From: Blastocladiella britannica
Lineage: Eukaryota; Blastocladiomycota; Blastocladiomycetes; Blastocladiales; Blastocladiaceae
Length of the DNA: 31,034 bases
NCBI GenBank assembly: GCA_025349905.2
Contig: MU624693.1
Location: 1 to 31,034 of the forward strand
Direction of reading: 5' to 3'
A program made the position numbers and the translations under genes. Shown here in pieces: positions 1-7,451 of the stretch. Each line of letters opens with the position of its first letter. Position 1 is the first letter of the stretch. The notes under the pieces are model-generated. The model had not been told where the DNA came from. It saw only the letters and a program-made list of their open reading frames with translations, and searched no databases.

Positions 1-69
1 GAATTCCGTTGGCGATAAAACGGACGTTTTGTTCCACTTCACTTCCATCACAGAATTCCAACACCTGAA

Positions 70-91
70 CTCTGTTCAGTGCGCAGCCGTG
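70..91. repeat. 22-bp perfect direct repeat, copy 1
   Basis: This 22-nt stretch, beginning ctctgttcagtg and ending cgcagccgtg, recurs exactly at 4409-4430 in the same orientation. The flanking bases do not match. This copy lies 15-36 nt upstream of the PET117 start codon, in its promoter or 5' leader. A perfect 22-mer is not expected by chance in 31 kb. Its role is unknown; it could be a shared promoter element or a fragment of a dispersed repeat. Confidence 0.75.
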
Positions 92-105
92 GAGTTTTGA
101 TCAAA

Positions 106-441
106 ATGTCCGCCGCCAGTAAAATCACGCTCGCAGGGTCGGTCGTCTTTACGCTCGTGTCGGTCACGGCCGTGCACTACATGCAGAACAAGGAGCGCGA
201 GGTGCGTTTTTGGCCTTCTTTATTGCCAATGTGCGACATTCATTCTTATCGTAACGAAACCAAAAAGCGGATGCACGACGGCGTGCTGCGCGACGAGGCG
301 CGCATTGAAGCCAAGCAGCGCATTCGCGACAATGAACGCGAGCTCGAAGCCCAGCGCCAGCTCGAGCGCGAACTGCGCAAACAGCAAGTCATGGCATCAG
401 CGGCCGCTCCATCGCCACCAACGTCGGCCTCGTCGGCCTGA
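106..441 (+). CDS. PET117: PET117-like cytochrome c oxidase assembly factor
   Basis: This is a small mitochondrial inner-membrane protein of the PET117 family, which helps assemble cytochrome c oxidase. Exons are 106-201 and 268-441, giving 89 aa. The N-terminus MSAASKITL is followed by one hydrophobic helix (about residues 8-25) ending in VHYMQNKERE, and then a charged helix with the family motif MHDGVLRDEARI. Family members are about 80-110 aa. The 66-nt intron (gtgcgt...aaaaag) is in frame and stop-free, so the unspliced reading is also open, but it would insert 22 residues inside the conserved core. The ATG at 106 follows tcaaa. The C-terminus is a short Ala/Ser/Pro tail. An AATAAA at 442-447 abuts the stop. 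The gene converges on the seven-helix gene. Confidence 0.82.
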   Translation: MSAASKITLAGSVVFTLVSVTAVHYMQNKEREVRFWPSLLPMCDIHSYRNETKKRMHDGVLRDEARIEAKQRIRDNERELEAQRQLERELRKQQVMASAAAPSPPTSASSA

Positions 442-510
442 AATAAAACGGAATTTTACAGCCTATATCACCTGGATATGGATATATGATCGATACGCCG
501 TCCAATTTTG

Positions 511-1869
511 TCACGGACCAGGCTCTGACTCTTCCTCTTCCACCTCGACGGTCTTGACGAGCCGACATGCGCGGTTTGCCGTATCTCCGGGCTTCACGGA
601 CGCTAACATGAATTCTGGTCCCTCCCCCGCTGCGGCAGCGGGGTTTTCGTCCACGGACTGGACTGGGTTCCAATAAATGGTTTCGACAGCACCATTGACA
701 GGAGGTGCGGACGCGTCTCCGGGGCTTGCAGAGGAAGTAAGAGCGTGAACGCCGGTCCACTGGGTGGCAAGTGTGCCGGCGTCCACGTTCGGGATCTGGC
801 GCCGGAGCACCATGATGGTCCGCAGCTCGCGCAGGGCAATGCTAAAGCACGCGAGGCCGATCCGGCAGTTGGTCCAGCTGATGGAAAAGTATAGTGGCGG
901 CATCACGAACTTGTCGTCACATAGCACCAGTACCACAGTGAGAGCAAGCGACAGCGTAAAGATACCCATGAGCACGCGTAACCGCCAGATCGCGTGCCGC
1001 AGGCCGCGGCCGTACGCTGATGTTGCTGCTGCTGCTGCTCCGCTCTTGGGTGCTGGTGTTGCTGTTGTGGAGGAAATGCCATTCCGTCCGCCGCCTCTTT
1101 GCGATGCCGTCGCCAACGTTTGCATCGAATACCGACGACCAAACGCAAGAAAGCTCGATCCCAGCGGCGACCGAATCGACTGGGGCCGGTGCATGACCGA
1201 CGGCGGAATTCGCTTGACGGCCGATTTGAGGAAATGGTACGCGCTGAGAATCGAGCCAACGCCCAGGCCCACCAGGTAGATGCCCCATGTCTGGTTCAAC
1301 GGCGATCCCCACGGCTCGAGGAACGCGCACGCCATTGTAAATGAACTCAGCTGCTGTTGTTGATGTTGCGGCCGAGTGTCGACAATGACGGCGTTGACTC
1401 TGGGAATGTCAAAAGTGACAAACCCGAGAAACGTGAGAAGCACGAGCACAAAGTGCAGCCCAGTGCGAATGTAATGAGCGCGTTTCCGAGCGCCCGAGAA
1501 CTCGTCGGCGAGACCCGAGACCATGTGCACAAATACCGCAGGACAGACCGGCACCAAGAACCGCTCGAGCAAGTACGCGGTCACTCGGATGACGTTTTGA
1601 GTACATGGAATGTCCCAATCTCGGTTGGCTCCCATTTCTACGGGTACATCGCTGCAGTACGGCATGAGCAGATCGACTGCTGCATCTGCTGCATGGACGA
1701 GATCGGCGACGGCCATTGCGATCCAGGCCCAGAACATGATGGTGGCGCGGCTCTGGCCCGTCGAGCGTCGGTGCCGGCGGTCGATGGCAAACAGCCGGGC
1801 CACAAATAACGAAAGAAGCGACGATCCAGCCGAGATCGTGGTTGCAATGATTGGATTGGATGTTGACAT
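511..1869 (-). CDS. orphan seven-helix membrane protein (GPCR-like topology)
   Basis: This is a single-exon protein of 452 aa. Hydropathy read by eye gives seven helices at about residues 6-29, 43-68, 92-119, 137-155, 194-216, 298-317 and 322-346. A long loop of about 80 residues, rich in basic residues, Ser and Ala, sits between helices 5 and 6. A 100-residue hydrophilic tail ends in an acidic run (VEVEEEESEPGP). The ATG at 1869 (MSTSNPII) is preferred because the frame upstream is not hydrophobic and has no conserved feature. Seven helices with a large third cytoplasmic loop and a tail resemble a G-protein-coupled receptor, but no family motif such as DRY or NPxxY is present. A transporter or sensor is equally possible. 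I do not recognise the family. Confidence 0.7.
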   Translation of the reverse strand: MSTSNPIIATTISAGSSLLSLFVARLFAIDRRHRRSTGQSRATIMFWAWIAMAVADLVHAADAAVDLLMPYCSDVPVEMGANRDWDIPCTQNVIRVTAYLLERFLVPVCPAVFVHMVSGLADEFSGARKRAHYIRTGLHFVLVLLTFLGFVTFDIPRVNAVIVDTRPQHQQQQLSSFTMACAFLEPWGSPLNQTWGIYLVGLGVGSILSAYHFLKSAVKRIPPSVMHRPQSIRSPLGSSFLAFGRRYSMQTLATASQRGGGRNGISSTTATPAPKSGAAAAATSAYGRGLRHAIWRLRVLMGIFTLSLALTVVLVLCDDKFVMPPLYFSISWTNCRIGLACFSIALRELRTIMVLRRQIPNVDAGTLATQWTGVHALTSSASPGDASAPPVNGAVETIYWNPVQSVDENPAAAAGEGPEFMLASVKPGDTANRACRLVKTVEVEEEESEPGP

Positions 1870-2089
1870 GTTATTGGTTATTCTATACTTTCCCAAAAGC
1901 GCACGGAACAACGAAATATGTGTCGCATGGGTAATGAAGTGATCCCTGATCTTTGCATTCAACATGGGAGCTTGGGAAACAAGTCCAAAGTTATCGTTGA
2001 CTGACTCACCAAAAAAAAAAATTTAGAATCAAAACTATCGCGTCCTCTCTTTCTGGGCCTACCACCAATAGCTACATATCAATATCAAG
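1870..2089. promoter_or_regulatory. divergent intergenic region between the seven-helix gene and UBL gene 1
   Basis: These 220 bp hold the start regions of two divergent genes. An A-run lies at about 2009-2022. The stretch from about 1989 to 2042 (tgactgactcacc, gaatcaaaac, atcgcg) is echoed upstream of the second UBL gene at about 2745-2790 (gactgactcttcc, gagtcaaaac, ctcgcg). The tandem duplication therefore appears to include the promoter. I see no clear TATA box. Confidence 0.45.
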
Positions 2090-2704
2090 ATGCTGATTTT
2101 CATCAAGGTACCCATTTGCCACAGCGAATTTTCCAACTTGCCTGCCGATTTACTCGCAGAGTTGATTGAAGACTGCCTGCCAGCCACACCCACTCCTCAT
2201 GCCCCATTTCTTCAAGACTTGGCTCACCTTCTCCTTTTCGGCTCATGTGATTATCAGACTAATATGGGCAAGATTCACGCGTTTGAGGTCGAGCCGTCCG
2301 ATACAATCGATTCGATCAGGGACAAGTACGAGGAGCTATCGGGCGTTCCCCCACACATGCAGCTCCTCGCATTTGACCGTAAGAAGCTCGAGGACGATTT
2401 CGCCACGCTCGAGGATTGCGGCATCGAAGATGAGTCGACTGTGTTCCTGGTGATTCGATATCGCCATGGTAGCCGCACATACGTCGATATCCGAACCCTG
2501 GACAATAAGAAGTTTACAGTTTACGTCGAGTTGTCGGACACGATCGGCGCGGTCAAGGCCAAAATCCAGGAGGTAAAAGGATATGAAGTCGACCGGCAGC
2601 GCCTGATTTTCGGCGGCAAGATGCTCGAGGACGGCCGCACGCTTTCAGATTACGATATCCTTAATGGATCGATTGTCAGCTTGGTGCTAAGGGTGCTTGC
2701 CTGA
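2090..2704 (+). CDS. tandem ubiquitin-like protein, gene 1 (two UBL modules)
   Basis: Exons 2090-2107 and 2258-2704 give 154 aa, almost exactly two ubiquitin lengths. Module 1 begins MLIFIK and continues after the intron with [14 protein letters not shown], matching the start of ubiquitin. Module 2 (from about residue 78) keeps [20 protein letters not shown] and [10 protein letters not shown]. Neither module ends in the conjugation-competent Gly-Gly: module 1 ends RYRHG and the protein ends VLRVLA. It is therefore unlikely to be processed to free ubiquitin or conjugated; an adaptor role is an inference. The 150-nt intron sits after codon 6, is stop-free and in frame, and is strikingly similar to the intron of the next gene. 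If it is retained, the product is 204 aa. Confidence 0.8.
   Translation: MLIFIKVPICHSEFSNLPADLLAELIEDCLPATPTPHAPFLQDLAHLLLFGSCDYQTNMGKIHAFEVEPSDTIDSIRDKYEELSGVPPHMQLLAFDRKKLEDDFATLEDCGIEDESTVFLVIRYRHGSRTYVDIRTLDNKKFTVYVELSDTIGAVKAKIQEVKGYEVDRQRLIFGGKMLEDGRTLSDYDILNGSIVSLVLRVLA
2108..2257 (+). other. in-frame stop-free intron (or optional coding insert) of UBL gene 1
   Basis: The stretch begins gtaccc and ends tatcag. It is 150 nt long and falls after the sixth ubiquitin codon. Removing it restores exact ubiquitin-like continuity. Translated in frame it reads 50 residues, including [15 protein letters not shown], which has a loose F-box-like pattern. By hand count, 37 of 50 residues match the equivalent insert in the neighbouring gene. 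Confidence 0.65.
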
Positions 2705-2838
2705 GGACCAGTGAGAAAATGCTGTATTTTTAAGGTCCAAGTCATTGACGACTGACTCTTCCAGGAGATTGAGTCAAAACCCCTCGCGCGCTCCTTCTCT
2801 CGATCCTCCAGTAATTACCACAAGAATTCGCTCATATC

Positions 2839-3474
2839 ATGCAGATCTTTATCAAGGTACCCTATTGCCACAACGAATTCCCCCACTTGCCCGCTGATCT
2901 GCTGGCAGAGTTGGTTGAAGACTGCCTCCCATCCACACCCCCTCCTCTTGCTCCACTTCCTCAAAACTTGGCTCACCTCCTCCTTTTCGGCGCATGTGGA
3001 TATGATCATCAGACTCTGACGGGCAAGATCCTCGCATTCGAAGTTGAGCCGTCCGATACAATCGAATCCGTCCGGGAAAAGATCCAGGAAAAGGAGGGCA
3101 TCCCCACTTACCTGCAGCACCTCATATTTGCGCGCAAGGAGCTCCCGGACGACTTTATCACGCGACTCTCCGACTGCGACATCGAGAATGAGTCGACGCT
3201 GCACCTGGTTATTAAAATGACATCCCGGGCAAGCTCGTACATTTACATCAAAACGATCGAGAGGCGCTTTTCGCTCAATGCCGAGATGTCGGAAACGGTC
3301 GACGCGGTCAAGGCCAAGATTCAAGAGGAAAAAGGATACGAAGTCGACCGCCAGCGCCTGATTTTCGGCGGCAAGGTACTCGAGGACGACCACATACTTT
3401 CGGATTACAATATTCAAGGCGGGACGACTATCAATTTGGTGCTCCGGGTGCTGCCGCCACCAGAGGATGAATGA
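2839..3474 (+). CDS. tandem ubiquitin-like protein, gene 2 (two UBL modules)
   Basis: This is a paralogue of the gene just upstream. Exons 2839-2856 and 3013-3474 give 159 aa. Module 1 is closer to true ubiquitin: MQIFIK, then [26 protein letters not shown] and NESTLHLVI. Module 2 keeps [20 protein letters not shown] and LSDYNIQ. The module junction lacks Gly-Gly (IKMTSRAS), and the protein ends [11 protein letters not shown], so neither module has a usable C-terminal Gly-Gly. Between the two genes the exons are about 50-60 percent identical in protein, less than the intron. The stop lies only 24 bp from the convergent CCCH gene. Function is unknown; candidates are a ubiquitin-receptor decoy or a proteasome shuttle-like adaptor, both inference. 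Confidence 0.8.
   Translation: MQIFIKVPYCHNEFPHLPADLLAELVEDCLPSTPPPLAPLPQNLAHLLLFGACGYDHQTLTGKILAFEVEPSDTIESVREKIQEKEGIPTYLQHLIFARKELPDDFITRLSDCDIENESTLHLVIKMTSRASSYIYIKTIERRFSLNAEMSETVDAVKAKIQEEKGYEVDRQRLIFGGKVLEDDHILSDYNIQGGTTINLVLRVLPPPEDE
2857..3012 (+). other. in-frame stop-free intron (or optional coding insert) of UBL gene 2
   Basis: This 156-nt insert begins gtaccc, ends catcag and lies at the same site as in UBL gene 1. Nucleotide identity with the gene 1 intron is about 84 percent by hand, apart from one 6-nt in-frame length difference. The translated core is [15 protein letters not shown]. It is long for this genome, where most introns are 54-85 nt. Confidence 0.65.
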
Positions 3475-3498
3475 GTACAAAAAAAAAACAAATACAAT

Positions 3499-4225
3499 TT
3501 ATTCAATCACTCGGATCATTCTTCGAGCTAGATCGCGCTTTTCCTCTTTTGTATGGGGAATGTGTGGTTGGCGCTTACATGCCAGCATTGTGTGCCACAG
3601 ATACATATGTGTAAACTCGTTGATGATGGTGGATACGAGGATCATGTCGTCATGGCGCTTGAGCTTGTTGCAAAAGTAGGCATTCACAAACCGTGCAGCG
3701 AGCGGCTTGAGTGCGTTTGGGATGTGGTGGGGCACGACCTGCCATTGGATCAGCATATAGTCCATATTCCTGCTGTTATACCCTTTTGTATGGCTGCTGT
3801 CAGTATTTCCATGTAGCGAGGACAGATGTAAAAAAAAAAAAAAAGATACATTTGCCCACAATGTCAATGTGCAATGCGGCGGGATTGTCCTCGCTCACGG
3901 GCCACCATGGGTAGCCCGCTGGCGGCTCGATCTTCAGCGTCAACTTGAGTTGGGTTTCCTCGCACTCCATGCCCTTGAAATGGTCCACGAGCCACCTCAA
4001 GCGAGGGCTGCGCTTGGCGTTCTCCAGCGATATTGCCTCTCTTGTCACGGCAAGTTTACGCGGTGTCGGTCCGACGGATCCGTGGTAATAAGGGCAGTCG
4101 TTGCCGCGCTTGCAAGTGCCGCCATCGCGAGAGTACTTGCATTGCGGCACGGCGCGGTGTGGCGCAATCTCTCGAGACTTGTGGGTGTGCGTGGCAACGG
4201 TGGGAACGAGGTCGGCGGCGTCCAT
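3499..4225 (-). CDS. CCCH zinc-finger protein, uncharacterised
   Basis: Exons 4225-3850 and 3782-3499 give 219 aa. One CCCH finger is visible: Cys29, Cys38, Cys44 and His48 in C-x8-C-x5-C-x3-H spacing (CKYSRDGGTCKRGNDCPYYH). Such fingers usually bind RNA. The rest is a conserved-looking but unrecognised helical region with WLVDHFKGMECEE in the middle and FVNAYFCNKLKRHDDM near the end. The 67-nt intron begins gtatct, is followed at once by a T-run of about 14, and ends catacaaaag. This acceptor is the only nearby one that keeps the downstream frame. The AATAAA signal on this strand (3503-3498) overlaps the TAA stop. A role in RNA binding is an inference from the finger alone. Confidence 0.7.
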
Positions 4226-4447
4226 AATGTGAATGTAGTTGTATTGCTCTGATTTAATGATTATTGAGCATGTCGCGACAGTACGCGGTACTATTTGAAG
4301 CTAGTGCAGGGCCAATCGAGTCACACCGCCAATGACACCAAGGGACGTGGAAAAATGAATGAAAAATGAATTTTGGGCACACGGCTGAGTGGGCTTTGAA
4401 GTTTCCATCTCTGTTCAGTGCGCAGCCGTGCAGTACGAAAAAGGAAC
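4226..4447. promoter_or_regulatory. intergenic region upstream of the CCCH gene and downstream of FOL1
   Basis: These 222 bp hold the presumed promoter of the CCCH gene (reading leftward) and the 3' flank of FOL1. The only distinct element is the second copy of the 22-bp repeat. It also forms an 8-bp inverted repeat with cacggctg at 4380-4387. No gene is visible. Confidence 0.4.
4409..4430. repeat. 22-bp perfect direct repeat, copy 2
   Basis: This is identical to 70-91 over 22 nt. It lies 18 bp beyond the FOL1 stop and about 185 bp upstream of the CCCH start. Its last 8 bases (cagccgtg) pair with cacggctg at 4380-4387, so a hairpin with a 35-nt loop is possible here. That partner is not present near copy 1. 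Confidence 0.75.
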
Positions 4448-7239
4448 TCAGTGACGCCGACGCCAGACCTTGTCGGCGACCGCAATCACGTCCATCATCT
4501 CCTTAAAGTCGTGGACGCGGACAATATCAGCCCCGCCAGCGACACATGCGGCGACAGCGGCAGCGGTACCCCACGTCCGGTCCTTGGCGGCAGTTTTACC
4601 CGTCGCGTCGCCAATGAACCGCTTGCGTGACGGCCCGACCAAAACCGGGAACGCGTGCGATCCGAACGCGTCGCGCAACAGCCGCGGCAGTTCCGCGACC
4701 AAGTCAAAGTTCTGGTCGCCGTTTTTGGCAAACCCGATCCCCGGGTCGACCACGATATTCCAGCGCGGAACGCCCGCGGCCAGTGCCGCGCGAACACGAA
4801 CGTGCAGTTCGGCCGCCACTCCGGCCACCACCCCCGCCGCGTACCGGTCGCGCGAAACCATATCGGCCGGGTCGCCGCGCATGTGCATCACCACGATCGG
4901 GACGTGCCGCTCGGCCACCAGCGGCAGCATTGCCGGATCGCCCGCGCCGCCCGTCACGTCGTTGACCACGGTCGCGCCCGCGTCCAACGCCGCGCGCGCT
5001 ACGCTCGCATGGTACGTGTCGACCGAGATCGGGACCGAGATCCCCGCGGCCCGCATGGCGCGCACCGCGGGAACCACTCGCGCCGCCTCCACCGCGGGGC
5101 CGACCTGTTTGGCGCCGGGGCGCGTCGACTGCCCGCCAATGTCAATCACATGCACGCCGGCCGCCTGCATTGCCTTGGCCGCCGCCACCGCCGCATCGAT
5201 CGAGATATGGTCGCCGCCGTCCGAGAACGAGTCCGGAGTGACGTTCAAGATCGCCATCAGTCGCGTCGCCGACCGCCAGTGCCAGTGGGTGGTGGCCGAC
5301 AGCGGCGTCACTGACTGCAGCACGTCGCCGCCGCGGTCCGCCGCCGCTGCTTCCGTTGCCGCTGCCACCGTCGCGGCCGTAGTGGTCGAGGCGGAGGTTG
5401 TGATTGGGTCGGGTGCGGCTGCCGTGTGCTGCACGAGCGCTAGCAGCTTGGAAATGGTGCGGAAATGGGTCGGGTGCTCGAGGTCGGGGGCGACACTATT
5501 TTTTTTTATCGTGAATAAGGGAGGCCTTGTCCAAATATTGAAATATATATACTCGGAGAGGGGCTGAAGGACAAACTCGCGCTCGGCGATCCGAGGGTGT
5601 GGGATTTCCAAGGTCGGGGTCGCGAGCACGATCGTGTTGTAAAGCAAAATGTCGAGGTCGATTGGCCGCGGACCGTTTCGGCCGGTATCTTGGCGTCCCA
5701 TGTCCTCCTCAATGGTCTTGAGCGCTGCCAGGAGCGCGTGCGGGTCGAGCGGAGTGTAGATCTGACATCACCATGTCAATACAATGGAGTCAATGTGAAA
5801 AAAAAAAAAAGAATATATACCTTAATGGCCGCGTTCAAGTACAGCGGCTGGTCAGTCACGTACATGGGCTTTGTTTCGTACAGGAACGATGTGTCGGCAA
5901 TGACAGCGGCGGCGCGGTCGCGCACAAGCGAGAGCGCGCGGTGAATATTGCCAGCGCGGTCACCAAGGTTGGTACCGACGGCAATGTAGGCCACATTTGG
6001 GTGCGCCTCATCCGGCACCACCAACGAGCGGGGCACAGTGCCAGGTACGGTTGGGAGCAAGTGCTCGGCGAACGTGACGGGCAAGGGTCCTTTGGCGGCA
6101 CTACCAGCGGAGGCAGAGCCATCGGCGGCAACGACGATCCCGGGTCCGAGCGATGCAGCGACCGCATTGGCTTCGCGCTCCTGCTCGGCCTTGATCCGAC
6201 GCACCCATTCCTGATCGCGCACGACGGTGATCCCCGCCGACTCGGCAAACACCAGCGCCGACGGTTTCTCTACCGACACGGTGCACGCGTGCACGCCAAT
6301 GGTGTCGAGGAGCAGCCAAGCAATGTGGTGGCACAGGGCCTCGATGGTGCGGAACGACGATGCTTCGACCGCGGCCTGCACGCGCGCCGCAATGTGGCGG
6401 TAGTTGTAGGCGCGTGGGACCGCCTCATGAGTGCTGCCAGCACCACGAACACGCGTGGCCGGCCGCAGCTCGAGGTGCACGACCACCAGCTGCTTCTCAT
6501 CGCGCTCCCACGGGTTGATGCCGAGGATCGCCGACGTGCGCAGGCCTCGAATGTAAATGGTGTCGGGGTCGGCCGCCCTCGCATTGTCTCCATTAATACC
6601 GTCCACAACCGCAGGTGCAGCTGTCACACTTGGTGAGAGGGGACTCGCGACCGACACGTCGGCCTCGGTGCGCACGACACGCACGCCCGCGCACTCGGCG
6701 TGCAGGAGTGCGCGCGGTTTCGCAATATCCACCGCAACTTCGCGCGCGCCGCGGCGACCACCAAACTTGGTGAGGGCCAGTCGGGCAATGGCCACCGCCA
6801 GGTCCTCCATGGACCGGAACGACGGGGACGCGTCCTCGCTTTCGGCAAACTCGGCTACGGCGCGGGCCAATGCACCGTAGTTGACGGTGTCGGCCAGCAA
6901 GTGGTCGTGGCGGCCGGCGGTGGCGGTGCGAGCTTTTACGGCCAGAGACACGCGCAGCGGCTGCGGGCGCGACCGCTCCCAGTTGTCGACGCCAACCAGA
7001 TTGCGCAGCTGCAGGTCGCGCACCACGATGCGGTCCAGCGGGTCCGAGATGGGCGCCGGCGGCGCGAGGGGTGCCAGGTGTTTCTTTGCCGGCATGTATT
7101 GCTTTTGTTGTTGCGTCAGTGCTCGTGCTGGCACTCTTACTGCTCCTGCTCGTGGGACTGGTGCTAGAACTAGAGAGGCGAGAGATGTGGGCAGTTGTGG
7201 TGCAACGGCGGCGCGAAAGAGAGGGAAATGCCAGCGCAT
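4448..7239 (-). CDS. FOL1: trifunctional folate synthesis enzyme (DHNA-HPPK-DHPS)
   Basis: The three activities run in order in one 891-aa chain; exons are 7239-5821, 5761-5553 and 5495-4448. Two FolB-type dihydroneopterin aldolase modules lie at about 64-195 and 225-350. Hydroxymethyl-dihydropterin pyrophosphokinase follows at about 417-560, with AVGTNLGDR and GPRPIDLDILLY. Dihydropteroate synthase lies at about 620-885, with NVTPDSFSDGG (from 627), DIGGQSTRPGA and VNDVTGG. The product is dihydropteroate, the precursor of folate. The first 50 residues are Arg-rich and lack acids, which suits a mitochondrial presequence. Introns are 59 and 57 nt. Splicing restores SDVAPDLEHP, the conserved end of HPPK. 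An Ala/Thr linker (about 570-600) separates HPPK from DHPS. This fusion order is the fungal one. DHPS is the sulfonamide target. Confidence 0.95.
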
Positions 7240-7451
7240 CCTTCGTCGCCTTCGCGCAATTCGCGGACGGGAAGAGAATAGAATTCGTGCGTGTTCATAT
7301 TTCCGGTTCCTTGGGCTGCCCGAGCTTGCAAGAGCCCCCGCCCGAGTTCGCGGATAGTATGCGCCGGGGTGATCCGAGGATCCTGCCCCTGTGATTCATC
7401 AACCCTCTTTCCACCGAAAAAGTACGCGTCAGTGGCAGAACAAAGGAGGAC
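7240..7451. promoter_or_regulatory. bidirectional promoter region between FOL1 and TFB2
   Basis: These 212 bp separate two divergent start codons and must carry both promoters. I see no TATA box and no repeated motif that I can name. Confidence 0.4.

Noticed and set aside
4470..5567. 365-residue open frame on the plus strand opposite the DHPS part of FOL1
   Set aside because: The minus strand encodes unmistakable DHPS motifs. The plus frame is rich in Ala, Thr, Pro and Arg with no domain, as expected for the shadow of a GC-rich gene.
5773..6636. 287-residue open frame opposite the FolB modules
   Set aside because: It starts in a FOL1 intron and has no recognisable motif. It mirrors the GC-rich coding strand.
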